Below, one piece after another: positions 26,467 through 36,300 of a DNA stretch of 64,000 nucleotides. Origin of the DNA: Kibdelosporangium banguiense (GTDB lineage Bacteria; Actinomycetota; Actinomycetes; Mycobacteriales; Pseudonocardiaceae). The stretch covers positions 6,461,203 to 6,525,202 of the forward strand of contig NZ_JAGINW010000001.1 of assembly GCF_017876405.1 (NCBI RefSeq), read 5' to 3'. The notes under the pieces were generated by a model that made no database searches, had not been told where the DNA came from, and saw only the letters and a program-made list of their open reading frames with translations. The translations under genes were made by a program, and so were the position numbers. Every line of letters starts with the position of its first letter. Position 1 is the stretch's first letter.

Positions 26467-28745
26467 GCGGTCCACCGCCATTCACTGATCTCGGGAGGAT
26501 CGACACCATCGGTCCGCGCCTTGCCAAGCAGCGCGTCACGTTCTGCGACCAAAGCGTCCGCAATGGACGATCCACGGGTTCGCCAGGCCCGGCGGACGGC
26601 GTCCGCGGCCAGGTCGTACCGGCTCATGCGGTTGCTGACCAGCAAGTCGAACGGTGTGGTCGTGGTGCCTTCCTCTTGATAGCCGTGCACATGGAACCGG
26701 TCTGGCGCACGGCGTCCGTGCAGTACTTCGTGCATCGCCGACGGATAGCCGTGGAACGCCGCCACGACAGGGATTTCTGTGCCGAAGCACCGGGTGAAGG
26801 CGTCGATGGCCATGCCGTGTGGATGCCGGTCCGGCGGTGCGAGGGCGAGCAGATCGACGATGTTGACCACGCGCACCCGCAATGCAGGTGCGCGCCTACG
26901 CAGAAGCCAGGCCGCGGCAAGGATTTCCATGGTCGGAACGGTGCCCGCACTGGCTAGCACGACCTCAGGTGTGGCGTGGTTGCCCGCCCATTCCCAGACG
27001 CCGGCCCCGGCTCGGCAGTGTGCCTCGGCCGCGTCCATGTCAAGCCATTGCGGGTATTCCTGCTTGCTGGTCACCACCAGATTGATCTTGTCGGTGGTCC
27101 GCAAGCAGTGCCGCATGGTGTGCAGCAACGTGTTGGCGTCCGGCGGCAGGTAGATCCGGGCCACGGAGGCCTTCTTGGTGAGCAGGTTGTTGATGAACCC
27201 CGGGCCCTGGTGGCTGTAGCCGTTGTGTTCCTGGCGCCAGCCTTCGCTGGTCAGCAGGTAGTTCAGGCCGGCCACCGGGATGCGCCAGGACACCTCGCCT
27301 GCCATCTTGAGGAACTTCGCGTACTGGTTGACCATCGAGTCCACAATGCAGGCGAAGGCCTCGTAGCACGGGAAGAGCCCGTGCCTGCCGGTGAGCAGGT
27401 AGCCCTGCAGGAACCCCTGGCACAGATGCTCCGAGAGCACCTCGATCACGCGGCCGTCCGGCGCGAGATGCTCGGCGTATCCGGTGACCGGCCAGGTGAA
27501 CGCCCGGTCGGTGACGTCCAGTACGCCGCCGAGCTTGTTGGACTCCAGCTCGTCCGGGCAGACGATCCGGAAATCCCGGCGTTGCTGGGTGGCTCCGAGC
27601 AGGTCGGACAGCCAGCCCGCGAGGACGGAGTTCGCGCTCGCGGTCGTCGTGCCCGCGCTACCGACTTCGACGCAGTGCTTGTCGATCGACGGAAGCGGCA
27701 GGTCCCGCCGCAGCGCGCCGCCGTTGGCCTGCGGGACGCGGCCCAGGCGCAAGTGTTCCGGCGGCAGGCCGGTCAGCAGGTCCAGCATCGGCCTGCCGTG
27801 GGTGTCGAACAGTTCTTCCGGCCGGTATGACCGCAGCCAGGATTCCAGCAGGGCGAGCTGGCCGGGGTCGGAGTGCACACCATCGAGTGGGACCTGGTGC
27901 GCGTGGAACGTCCCGGCCAGGGCAGTGCCGTGGGCATCATGGCTCGGCAGACCCCAGCCCTTGGGCGAACGAACGATCAGCATCGGCCGGGCTGTCGTGT
28001 CGGCCAGCGCGTTGTCCAGCGTCTGCGCCAGGGCCTCGTCCGGGTCGGCGTGCCGGGCGACGTCCACGATCCGGGGCGACCAGCCGGCGCCCTCGAAGTA
28101 CGAGGTGAGCTCGGCGTCGCTCATCGAGCCGTAGACCGTCGGCGAGGAGATCTTGTACCCGTTGAGATGCAGGATCGGCAGCACGGTTCCGTCGGTCGCC
28201 GGATCCAGGAACTTGTTGGCGTGCCAGCTGCCCGCGGTGGGGCCCGTCTCGGCCTCGCCATCACCGATGATGCAGGCCACGAGCAGTGTCGGGTCGTCCA
28301 GTGCCGCTCCGACCGCGGTCGCCAGGGCGTAACCCAGTTCGCCGCCCTCGTGGATGACACCGGGAACCTCGGGGGACAGGTGGCTGGGAAACCCGCCCGG
28401 CCAGGAGAACCGCCTGACCAGTTCGGCCATTCCGGTCGCGTCCCGCGACAACGCCGGGTCGTAGGCGGCGTGTGTGCCTTCCAGCCACAGGTTCGCGTGC
28501 ACGGCGGGAGCGCCATGGCCTGGCCCGGTCACCAGCAGAGTCCGGCGCCCGGTCCGGGCGACGACGCCGTTGAGTCCTGTGTAGACGAACGTGATCCCCG
28601 GGCATGTTCCCCAGTGGCCGAGCAGACGGGGTTTGAGGTGCTCGGGCCGCAACGGCTCGCGCAGCAACACGTTGTCCCGCAGGTAGATCATGCACGCGGC
28701 GAGGTAGTCGCTCGCGCGCCGGTACCGCTCAGGAGCGGTGGTCAC
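26463..28745 (-). CDS. xfp: Phosphoketolase (xylulose-5-P/fructose-6-P)
   Basis: 760 residues from GTG 28745. The N-terminal LREPLRPEHLKPRLLGHWGT, the thiamine diphosphate motif GDGEAETGPTAGSWHANKFL and the central HEG/GYSHQGPGF blocks identify the family. It cleaves xylulose 5-phosphate or fructose 6-phosphate with phosphate to acetyl phosphate plus glyceraldehyde or erythrose phosphate. Coupled to ackA downstream, it forms a short carbon-conserving route to ATP and acetate, useful under oxygen limitation or overflow. Its GTG overlaps the stop of a truncated DJ-1/PfpI ORF (GTGA), so translation may depend on that remnant. Confidence 0.95.
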   Translation of the reverse strand: MTTAPERYRRASDYLAACMIYLRDNVLLREPLRPEHLKPRLLGHWGTCPGITFVYTGLNGVVARTGRRTLLVTGPGHGAPAVHANLWLEGTHAAYDPALSRDATGMAELVRRFSWPGGFPSHLSPEVPGVIHEGGELGYALATAVGAALDDPTLLVACIIGDGEAETGPTAGSWHANKFLDPATDGTVLPILHLNGYKISSPTVYGSMSDAELTSYFEGAGWSPRIVDVARHADPDEALAQTLDNALADTTARPMLIVRSPKGWGLPSHDAHGTALAGTFHAHQVPLDGVHSDPGQLALLESWLRSYRPEELFDTHGRPMLDLLTGLPPEHLRLGRVPQANGGALRRDLPLPSIDKHCVEVGSAGTTTASANSVLAGWLSDLLGATQQRRDFRIVCPDELESNKLGGVLDVTDRAFTWPVTGYAEHLAPDGRVIEVLSEHLCQGFLQGYLLTGRHGLFPCYEAFACIVDSMVNQYAKFLKMAGEVSWRIPVAGLNYLLTSEGWRQEHNGYSHQGPGFINNLLTKKASVARIYLPPDANTLLHTMRHCLRTTDKINLVVTSKQEYPQWLDMDAAEAHCRAGAGVWEWAGNHATPEVVLASAGTVPTMEILAAAWLLRRRAPALRVRVVNIVDLLALAPPDRHPHGMAIDAFTRCFGTEIPVVAAFHGYPSAMHEVLHGRRAPDRFHVHGYQEEGTTTTPFDLLVSNRMSRYDLAADAVRRAWRTRGSSIADALVAERDALLGKARTDGVDPPEISEWRWTA

Positions 28746-28936
28746 GGGATCCGACGCTGTCCGTTGGCGGGGTTGATGTCCTTGTTGACAGCCTGTAGCT
28801 CACCATCCTTGATGGACAGCAGTTCGGTGGTCGCGCCCGCGTCCTCGACAGCCTTCCTGGGCTGCACGAGCTCGACTTCTTCCACGCCGTCGGCGGCGAG
28901 CACCGCCACCCGCCGGCCAGTGAGTGTCTTCGTCAT
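28742..28936 (-). pseudogene. DJ-1/PfpI (type 1 glutamine amidotransferase) N-terminal fragment
   Basis: 64 residues: GRRVAVLAADGVEEVELVQPRKAVEDAGA matches the N-terminus of PfpI/YhbO-type proteins (about 180 residues), up to the segment before the first catalytic loop. It then ends in an unrelated NGQRRIP tail. The nucleophilic Cys and the rest of the domain are gone. It starts at ATG 28936 and its stop overlaps the xfp start, so it probably acts as a translated leader for the phosphoketolase operon. Confidence 0.75.
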
Positions 28937-28938
28937 AG

Positions 28939-28971
28939 GTGTCGGCTACCCACACGTGCGTACGCCGACAC
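28939..28971. promoter_or_regulatory. Palindrome upstream of the phosphoketolase operon
   Basis: GTGTCGGC and GCCGACAC are arranged as an 8-bp inverted repeat around 17 bases that are themselves partly symmetrical (CACGTG at the centre). It lies 2 bases before the first start codon of the operon. A second perfect palindrome, GGCATATGCC, lies about 17 bases further upstream. These are likely operators. Confidence 0.5.
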
Positions 28972-29019
28972 AGGTTTGACGAATCGGGCATATGCCGATC
29001 CTGCGGATATGGACACGGC

Positions 29020-29559
29020 CTAGGCAAGGGCGTTCCTGACCTTCTCGACCAGGCAGACGCCTGGATCGAGGATCAGGTCACCGGACTTGCGGTCCGCGGC
29101 GGCGGGATGGGGTCTGCCAGGCGCGATCTGCTTGGTGTGCAACAACTTCGCGCCGATCTCGCGCCGATCAGCGGCGGGACAGGCCTTTTGCAGGCCAGGC
29201 AGCAGAACCGTCTCGGTGTCCTCGATGTGCCTGCGCGTCTCGGTGGTCAGCTTGCTGAGCAACAACTCGAACTGGGCATCGGCGGGTGACATGTTCTGTA
29301 ACTCGGTCATGGTCTGCTCGGTTTCGGCGTGCTCGGTGAGTCTGGCCTTGACGATCCGTTCGCCGTCGGGCAAGTACTCCCGTACGGCGGGATAGAGGTG
29401 CTGCTCCTCGGCCACCGCGTGCGCGACCAGTTCGGTGATCATGTGATCGGCCAGCTGACGCCGGTGTTCCGGGCTTGCCGGGCTGGTTTCCACTTCATGC
29501 AGCAGGCCCGCCAGGTCCTGGTGGGCGGCTGCCAGCACACTGCTGAGATCCGTGGTCAT
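29020..29559 (-). CDS. Hemerythrin domain protein
   Basis: 179 residues from ATG 29559 (ATG 29571 is possible). Histidines and acids follow the HHE pattern: AAHQDLAGLL, DHMITELVAHAVAEEQHLYPAV, EHAETEQ and RRHIEDTETVLLP. These would bind a di-iron site sensing or carrying O2, NO or peroxide. A C-terminal extension of about 50 residues is basic and Pro-rich. Cytoplasmic location is expected. It is divergent from the hypothetical gene at 29641 and lies in a block of stress genes. Confidence 0.88.
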   Translation of the reverse strand: MTTDLSSVLAAAHQDLAGLLHEVETSPASPEHRRQLADHMITELVAHAVAEEQHLYPAVREYLPDGERIVKARLTEHAETEQTMTELQNMSPADAQFELLLSKLTTETRRHIEDTETVLLPGLQKACPAADRREIGAKLLHTKQIAPGRPHPAAADRKSGDLILDPGVCLVEKVRNALA

Positions 29560-29640
29560 GATCTGACACATACCCGCGAGATGTCGTGATAATCCCAAAT
29601 CACCGTGGTTGCCGCCGTAACGGCCGGGTACACGACAGTC

Positions 29641-30147
29641 ATGGTGACCAACACACGACTGCAGGCGAGGCAGCTCGTCGGTGTGACGCGCCGCAACGAC
29701 GACGAGAGCATGGTGCTGGAGATGGCCAGGCTCACCGCCGATCGGACGAACGGTGGCCGCGAATCACACCTCATCACGTGTGAGCTCATCGCCGCGCTGT
29801 CCCAGATGATGCTCACCGCCGCGGGCCCGGCCGAAGAGCAGGACCGGACCTACGGACTGGAGCTGACCGGAGACGACAACAATGCCCTGGACATCGACCA
29901 GACCAGTCCGCCGATCCGGGCCGCGGTGCGTGCGCTGCTGGCCGAGCTGAACGGGCACAGCGAGGAGACCCTGTTCCAGGTCGACCTGGCGTTGCGGGAC
30001 AACAGCTTCAAAGCCACCATCGAGGTGCTCACGCACGTCGTACTGTGGACGATCGGCATGCTGGAATGGTGTGACACCAACGGGATCCCCCGCCCCCAGT
30101 GGCTCGGCGAGCTCGCTTCCACGCGCCGGTCCGACGGGGACCACTGA
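29641..30147 (+). CDS. Hypothetical protein
   Basis: About 168 residues from ATG 29641; a GTG at 29605 would add 12. I do not recognise the family. It is mostly helical by eye, acidic, with no signal peptide or membrane segment. The segment ALLAELNGHSEETLFQVDLALRDNSFK and the C-terminal EWCDTNGIPRPQWLGEL are the most distinctive. Its place between hemerythrin and STAS genes suggests a stress-related role, but this is context only. Confidence 0.65.
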   Translation: MVTNTRLQARQLVGVTRRNDDESMVLEMARLTADRTNGGRESHLITCELIAALSQMMLTAAGPAEEQDRTYGLELTGDDNNALDIDQTSPPIRAAVRALLAELNGHSEETLFQVDLALRDNSFKATIEVLTHVVLWTIGMLEWCDTNGIPRPQWLGELASTRRSDGDH

Positions 30148-30159
30148 CGCCGGGAGGGA

Positions 30160-30564
30160 TCAGCCTGCCACGGGATCGGCGACCGCGTCCAATGCGGCCG
30201 GCACAGTGTCGAAGATCGGCAGCATCGTGAGCAGGCCGGTGATCTCCAACGGCCTGGTGACCGTCGCCCTGGCGGCGACCACGGCCCACTTGAGGTCCTT
30301 CTCGGCCATCTGCTGACGGACGTCGACCAGGACGGCCAGGCCGGCCGAGCTGAGGAAGTCGACGCCGTCCATGTCCACCACGAACCGCTGCCGCTGGGCC
30401 ACCTGCTGCTCCACGGCGCGCTGGAAAAGCGGGGCGGTGGCCAGGTCGACGTCACCGAGCAACCGCACCAACGGAATGCCGCGAGGGTGTGGCTGGACAT
30501 CGACAGTGAGCAGCTTGCCCGGATGGGCGTCGTCACTGCCAGTGAAGCCATTCGGTGTGTTCAC
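30160..30564 (-). CDS. STAS domain anti-sigma factor antagonist
   Basis: 134 residues from GTG 30564 with AAAGGGAA upstream. The STAS core is RLLGDVDLATAPLF followed by DMDGVDFLSSAGLAVLVDV, with the phosphorylatable Ser in LSSAGL. It is the second STAS protein of the window and has no anti-sigma kinase next to it. It is convergent with the hypothetical gene upstream (12-base gap). Confidence 0.9.
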   Translation of the reverse strand: MNTPNGFTGSDDAHPGKLLTVDVQPHPRGIPLVRLLGDVDLATAPLFQRAVEQQVAQRQRFVVDMDGVDFLSSAGLAVLVDVRQQMAEKDLKWAVVAARATVTRPLEITGLLTMLPIFDTVPAALDAVADPVAG

Positions 30565-30674
30565 GGAATTCCCTTTCGGTTGCGAAACACGTCAGCGCGG
30601 CTGTGTGCTCAACCGTTGTGATACCCCAACCGTACGGGAGCGCGCGAGCGTGACACAACTTGGTGAGAAAGTTG

Positions 30675-30699
30675 GTTAGAATTTGGCCCCACGGGGTAA
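30675..30699 (+). promoter_or_regulatory. Candidate SigB-type stress promoter
   Basis: GTTA at 30675-30678 and GGGTAA at 30694-30699 are separated by 15 bases, matching the actinobacterial SigB/SigF pattern (GTTT-N14-16-GGGTAT/C). It lies about 75 bases upstream of the DUF6328 gene. Confidence 0.45.
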
Positions 30700-30774
30700 C
30701 CATGGGCCCTTTGCGCGGTATTTGCCCTGGTGAGAGGGGGATTGCCGGATTCGGCTCCAGGGTACCCCGTTCTG

Positions 30775-31254
30775 GTGAGTGATGCCGAGAATTCTGACCA
30801 GGAGCGGCTGGCCCGCAATCTGGGCGAACTGCTGCAGGAGTTACGGGTGGCGCAGGCAGGGGTGCAGATCCTGTTCGGCTTCCTGCTGTCCATCGCGTTC
30901 ACCGAGCGTTACGCCACGGCGGACGACTACATTCGCACGACCCATTTCATCACCGTGCTCTTCGCCACAGCGGCGACCGCGCTGCTCACCGCGCCCGCAT
31001 CGTGGCACCGCGTGTTGTTCCGGCATGGCAGGCGAGAGCGAATCATCAGTGTTGCCAACAAACTTGCGGTGAGCGGACTCATCTGTCTTGCCGCCGCGGT
31101 CACCGGAACCGTGCTGCTCATCGGTGAGGTCGTGCTCGGCGGCTGGGGCGCCATCGTGACCGCCGTGATCACCGCGGTCGGGTTCAGCATGCTGTGGCTG
31201 ATCGTTCCGTGGCGTGAGCGCTCTGAGGGCCCTGCGCCGGAACGTACGGACTAG
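30775..31254 (+). CDS. DUF6328 family membrane protein
   Basis: About 159 residues from GTG 30775; a GTG at 30730 adds 15 residues with no better ribosome binding site. The conserved start ERLARNLGELLQELRVAQAGVQILFGFLLSI and four hydrophobic helices match DUF6328 proteins, which are common and uncharacterised in actinobacteria. It is probably a cytoplasmic-membrane protein. Its TAG stop overlaps the TAG of the convergent ANTAR gene. The upstream SigB-like promoter suggests stress induction. Confidence 0.8.
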   Translation: MSDAENSDQERLARNLGELLQELRVAQAGVQILFGFLLSIAFTERYATADDYIRTTHFITVLFATAATALLTAPASWHRVLFRHGRRERIISVANKLAVSGLICLAAAVTGTVLLIGEVVLGGWGAIVTAVITAVGFSMLWLIVPWRERSEGPAPERTD

Positions 31255-32003
31255 GAGTTCCGCAGCGATGCCAGCAGTTGCCTGGCGATCACAATGAGTT
31301 TGGTGTTGGTACGTTGGGACTGGGCGACCAGCTTGTCGAACGCTTCCTCCGCCGTGATCCCGTGCACCGCCATCAGCACGCCTTTGGCCTGTTCGATCTC
31401 CGCGCGGGACGCCATCGCTGTGCGCATGTGATCGGCGACGTCGCGCATCTTGAGGTAGCGCTGGGCGTTGGTGATCGTCGCGGATGCCGTGGTGGTCACG
31501 AGTCTGAGCAGTGCCTCGTCCAGCCGGTCGAACGAATCCGTCTGGAAGCCGTAGACGTTGAGCGCGCCGATCAGCTGACCGTTCTCCACGCCGGTGAGCG
31601 CCAGCGGGGTGGAGAGGTACGCATGCACGCCGTACCGTGCCGCGTCGGCGGCGAACTGCGGCCAGCGCGCGAACGCTTGCTTGCCCGAGACGAGGACCGG
31701 CTCCCGGATACGGGCGGCTTCCAGGCACGGACCGTCGCCGGCCTCGTACTGGTTCTTGTCAACGATGACCGCCCATTCGTGTGATGAGGCTGCCGTTTTC
31801 GGGTTGAGTCCAGAGTGGACTGTCACGGTCACGCTCACCGCGTCGGCGCCGGTGACGACCTTGAGTGCGGCGTCCACCAGGCGTTGCAGCGAATTGCTCA
31901 GCGGTTCCTCGCCGGCCAGCGCGTCCCACATCTGCTCGAGATCCTCGAGCGCCTCAGTGGTCTCGTCGAGGCGGGACGCCCCGGGCAGTTCGTCAGCGGT
32001 CAC
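31251..32003 (-). CDS. GAF-ANTAR transcription antitermination regulator
   Basis: About 250 residues from GTG 32003; a TTG at 32033 is the upstream limit of the frame. A GAF domain (residues 40-165, with VDKNQYEAGDGPCLEA and YGVHAYLSTPL) is followed by an ANTAR domain (MASRAEIEQAKGVLMAVHGITAEEAFDKL). ANTAR binds paired hexaloop RNA hairpins to prevent termination; the GAF part senses a ligand or redox state. The target RNA is not obvious in the window. It is divergent from the small hydrolase-like gene at 32072. Confidence 0.92.
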   Translation of the reverse strand: MTADELPGASRLDETTEALEDLEQMWDALAGEEPLSNSLQRLVDAALKVVTGADAVSVTVTVHSGLNPKTAASSHEWAVIVDKNQYEAGDGPCLEAARIREPVLVSGKQAFARWPQFAADAARYGVHAYLSTPLALTGVENGQLIGALNVYGFQTDSFDRLDEALLRLVTTTASATITNAQRYLKMRDVADHMRTAMASRAEIEQAKGVLMAVHGITAEEAFDKLVAQSQRTNTKLIVIARQLLASLRNS

Positions 32004-32071
32004 GCCGACATGTCTACACCTGGTGTGGGTCAAGTGGGACGTGGGTATCTCTGCCTTGGAGAGGAGCAGCC

Positions 32072-32611
32072 GTGCGTGAGTCGATAGTTCACCAGGGCCC
32101 GAAGAATCCGCTCGGCACCATCATCGTGCTGGATCCGATTGGGGCGGCCAGTCACGGTGCGTTGCCGGCCACCTGGCGGGAACTCACCGATCGGTGGACG
32201 GTGGTGTGGTGCCGCCTGCCGGTCGAGGACTCGGCCTGGCAGCTCGCCGAGTTCCTGCAGGGTGTGACCGGCCCGGTCGATGTCGTGGCCGCGGGCGCGT
32301 CCTCAGTCGCGGCGCTGGCGATCGGCGGGCGGCACTGCGAGGTCGTCCGGTCGGTGCTGCTGGTGGACCCGGCCGCGGGCGGCATCCCGGTCGACGGGGC
32401 CACCGCGAAGGTCGCCGACGAGATGTGGATGAAGCGGGAAGCGGCCGTGATCGACGCGCTCGCCCTGGAAGGCGTGAACGTGCGGGTGATCGCGCACAGC
32501 TTCCAGGGCGACCGGGACCGGCGTGACCCACCGCTTCCGCTGGGCCACCCGGATGTCGTGTCCGTCCTGCGGGCCCAGCTGGTCAGCCAGCACCGCCGGC
32601 AACGGACCTAG
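32072..32611 (+). CDS. Alpha/beta hydrolase-like protein, degenerate
   Basis: 179 residues from GTG 32072, behind a strong GGAGAGGAG. The strand and elbow order (TIIVLDPIGA, VDVVAAGASSVAALAI, SVLLVDPAAGG) looks like an alpha/beta hydrolase core without the lid. The elbow A-G-A-S-S is not a canonical G-x-S-x-G. A His near the end (VIAHSF) could be a remnant of the triad. Enzymatic activity is therefore uncertain. The 3' end overlaps the convergent DUF2306 gene by 29 bases. Confidence 0.6.
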   Translation: MRESIVHQGPKNPLGTIIVLDPIGAASHGALPATWRELTDRWTVVWCRLPVEDSAWQLAEFLQGVTGPVDVVAAGASSVAALAIGGRHCEVVRSVLLVDPAAGGIPVDGATAKVADEMWMKREAAVIDALALEGVNVRVIAHSFQGDRDRRDPPLPLGHPDVVSVLRAQLVSQHRRQRT

Positions 32612-33299
32612 CCTTGCGTCTGGCCATCTCCGGGCGTTGCAGCCACCACTCGGCGATCAGCAGCGGGATCACCCAGCCCAGCCATGTCGTGGCGCCGGAG
32701 ATCGAGTAGACCATCAGCTTCAAGTCGCCGTGGAACGTGGTCTCCAGCTGGGGTCCCACCGCGATGCCGAACACGATCGCCCAGAGCCGGTTGGTGATGA
32801 TCGACATGGTCAGGGCGAAGCTGCGGATCATCCACCTGCGGTGGTCGACGAACCGCCGTTGCCGGGCCATCCGGTACCCGGCGACCGTGAAGAACAGCCA
32901 GAGCGGCGCCATCACGATCCCGCTGGCGAAGGCGGCCGGCCCGAACGGCGTGACCATACCGATCGTCAGGGCCAATACCCCGGCCGGCAGGACCCCGCCG
33001 AACACGTAGATCCGTCCCATCCTCCGGTGTGCCTGTGGATGGCGCTGGCGGAACCACGGCCAGATCTGGAACACGCACGTGATCATCGCGACGGACGCGA
33101 AGAGCACGTGAACGACCAGCAGCGGGTAGTGCCACGCGTAGTCCGGCTGCTGGACACGTGACTGGCTCCGGTCACCAGTCAGGTACGGCGGCACGGAAAA
33201 CGCGATGAACGCGATGGCCAGCAGGCCGAGCGGCCCTATCCAGGGGCGCTGCCACCACTTCTTCGTGGTGGTCCTGGGTTTCTGCAGTGTCGCTGTCAT
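32583..33299 (-). CDS. DUF2306 family membrane protein
   Basis: 238 residues from ATG 33299 with AGGGAGGAA upstream. Six or so hydrophobic helices with conserved His residues (HYPLLVVHVLF, RQRHPQAHRRMGRIYV, RRFVDHRRWMIRSFAL) are typical of DUF2306, a family resembling haem-binding membrane cytochromes. The function is not established. It is co-directional with the SARP regulator gene, whose end lies about 60 bases downstream. Confidence 0.85.
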   Translation of the reverse strand: MTATLQKPRTTTKKWWQRPWIGPLGLLAIAFIAFSVPPYLTGDRSQSRVQQPDYAWHYPLLVVHVLFASVAMITCVFQIWPWFRQRHPQAHRRMGRIYVFGGVLPAGVLALTIGMVTPFGPAAFASGIVMAPLWLFFTVAGYRMARQRRFVDHRRWMIRSFALTMSIITNRLWAIVFGIAVGPQLETTFHGDLKLMVYSISGATTWLGWVIPLLIAEWWLQRPEMARRKARSVAGGAG

Positions 33300-33358
33300 T
33301 GTTGTGATTCCTCCCTGGTGAGGAGGATGCGGGAGCCCGCTTACCGTTCGAGCACCGT

Positions 33359-36300
33359 TCACTTACCGATCAACGACAGCGCTTGCTCACGGGTCAGCGC
33401 GGCACCACGCTCGAACGCGGCCGTGAAGGCGTCCTTGCCGATGACAGCGATGGCCTGATCGGTCACCCGGGTGATGTCAGGGTCGCCGATGAGGGGCATG
33501 CCACGGATGGCGATGGCCGCGCCGAGCAGCAGGGCGGCGTGTTCCGCGTTTCCTTCGCGCAGGGCCAGGCTGGCCAGACCGTCGGTGCCGCGTGCGACGA
33601 ACGGCAGGTGCCGGTGCTCCAGGGCGATGGCGATCGCCTGGTGATAGTGGGCTCCGGCGCTGGAAATGTCCCCCTCGGCCTCGACAAGCCGGGCCAGCGC
33701 GATCAGGACGCGCGCCTGGGGACTGCCCAGGCCGAACGGACCTTTGGTGCACGTACTGAGGGCGAGTTCCTGCAGGCGGCGGGCATTGGCCGGGTCGCCG
33801 TCGAAACGCGCGATCTCGCCCAGGCCGCTGTAGGCGGCGGCCAACTGGTCCGAGGTGCCGATACGGCGCGCCAACGTGGCCGCGTGTTCGTAGTCCGCGC
33901 GGGCGGCGTCGAAGTTGCCTCCACGCACAAGGTTGTCCGCTCGACGGCACAGCAGCGTGACTGTGTCGTCGACCGAGCCGAGCTGGCCGACCAGGTCCAT
34001 CGCCTCGGTGAGCAGATCCAGGAACGCCTGGTCGTCGCCGCGGGAGTCGGCCAACTGGGCGAGCGTGTCCAGAGTGGTGATCAGGCCCCACCGGTCGCCC
34101 ACGGCGCGGAAGCCGGCCAGTGCCTTGGCCAGGTCCGCCTGGGCGGCAACGATTTCACCGTCGAACATGTTCAGCATGGCGAAGCCGAGCGTCGCGAACG
34201 ACTCCGACCAGGTGTCGTCGTCGAGCAGCGGCCGCTGCGGCTCGCCCTTGGGCGGCCCGGTGGCGACCGCCCAGAGGAAAGCACTGTGCGCGCGCCGGAT
34301 CGCGCCACGAGGCTGGCGCATGATGGATTCGGCGTGCTTGAGGTGGTCGTGCCAGTGCGGGGCGTCGATCTCCGACCAGGCCGCGTGCAGCACGCAGAGG
34401 ACGTACTCCTCGTCGAGGTCGTCAGGCGGTTGCGTGCCGATCCGGGTCAGCAGTTCGGTCGCGAGGGGCGTGGCCTGGCCGCGTAGTCCACGCAGGTACC
34501 AGTAGGGCGATATGGCACCGAACATCTGCAGCGCAAGGGTTGTGTCGTTGCTGACCGCCCAGCGCAGGGCCGCTTGGATGTTGCCGTGGTCGGCATCCAG
34601 CCGGCTCAGCCACTCCAGCTGCTCGGCCCGGCGCAGGTGGGGATCAGCGGTCTCCGCCAGTTCGTAGAAGTAGGTCGCGTGCGCGCGCCGCATGTCCTCG
34701 GTGAGGTGCTCGGCGCAGAACGCACGGATGGTGTCGAGCATCCGGTAGCGGCCGCCGACGTTCTCCACCAGCGACTTGTCCACGAGACTGGACAGCAGAT
34801 CAGCCGTGGCGGGCATACCGCACACCTGCTCGGCCGCCGCCAAGGTCGCGCTACCAGCGAAGACAGTCAGCCGGGCGGCGAGCAACTGTTCGTCCGGGTC
34901 GAGCAGGTCCCAGCTCCATTCGACGGCCGCCCGCAAAGTCCGATGGCGGGGTGAAGCCGTGCGCGCGCCGCGGGACAACAGCGCGAACCGATCTTCAAGG
35001 CGCGCCGCGACCTCGGCGATCTCCAGGGACCGTAGCCGGGCGGCGGCGAGTTCGATCGCCAGCGGCATCCCGTCCAGCGCCTCGCAGATCTGCTTGACCG
35101 TTTCAGCGTTTCCCGCGTGGACATGGAAACCGGGGGAGACCGCGGCGGCTCGGTCGGTGAAGAGCCGGACAGCCGCGGGTTCGGGCAACGAAGGCAAGGG
35201 GCACAGGTGCTCGCCGGTGATGGCGAGCGCTTCCCGGCTGGTGGCCAGGACTCGTAAGCCGGGGCAGGCGGTCAGCAGGCGGTGAACAAACCCCGCTGCG
35301 TGGGCGATCACGTGCTCGCAGTTGTCCATGATCAGCAGCACATGCCGATCGGCCAGGGCGGCAATGACCCGGCTGGTGGTGTCCTGCGTCAGCGTGCCGA
35401 ACAGGCCCGCGTCGCGGACACCGAGCGCCGAGAGCATCGCCTGCGGGATGTCGGCGCCGTGGCTTACCGCTGCCAGATCGACGAAGTACGTCTCTCGCGC
35501 CTGCAGACCGGCCACCTCGATGGCAAGCCGGGTCTTGCCCGCGCCACCCGGGCCGGTCACCGTGACCAGCCGCGAATCCGCCAGCATGGCCACAATCCGG
35601 TCAAGCTCGTCGGCCCGGCCGACAAAACTGGTCAGCTGCGCGGGGACATTCGACCGCGGATCCGGTTCACCGCGCAGGACAGCCAGATGAATCGCGGACA
35701 GTTCGGCTGACGGATCGGCGCCGAGCTCCTCTTCGAGGGTTCGTCGCGCGTTTTCGAATTCGGCCAGCGCTTCGGCTTGGCGTCCGCCTGCGTACAAAGC
35801 GAGCATTAGTTGACCGCGCAGGCGCTCGCGTAATGGGTGTGCTTCGACTTGGGCGCGTAGCTCGGAGATCAATGCGGCGTGCTCACCGAGGGCGAGTTGG
35901 GCGTCGAAGAGGTCTTCGGTGGCTGACAGCCTGAGTTCGTTGAGGCGTGCTGATATTGCTTCGGTCAACGGCACATCCGCGAGTACCGGGCCTCGCCACA
36001 GGTCGAGCGCTTCTTTCAGCAAGGCTGCGGCTTGCGCGTGGTCGGTCTCGGCGAGGGCCCGTGCGCCTTGCCTTGCCAGATGCTCGAACCGGTGCACATC
36101 CACGGCTTCCGGCTCGAGCGCGATCCGGTAGCCCGCCGGATGAAACTCGATCAGATCGGGTGGCAGGCCCCGGCGCAGCCGGGAAACCTGCGACTGCAGC
36201 GCACTCATCGCTCCGGCAGGCGGCTGGCTCCCATACATGCCATCCAGCAGGCGCTCGACAGTCACGACACGACCCGCATCAAGAAGCAGCAACGCAAGCA

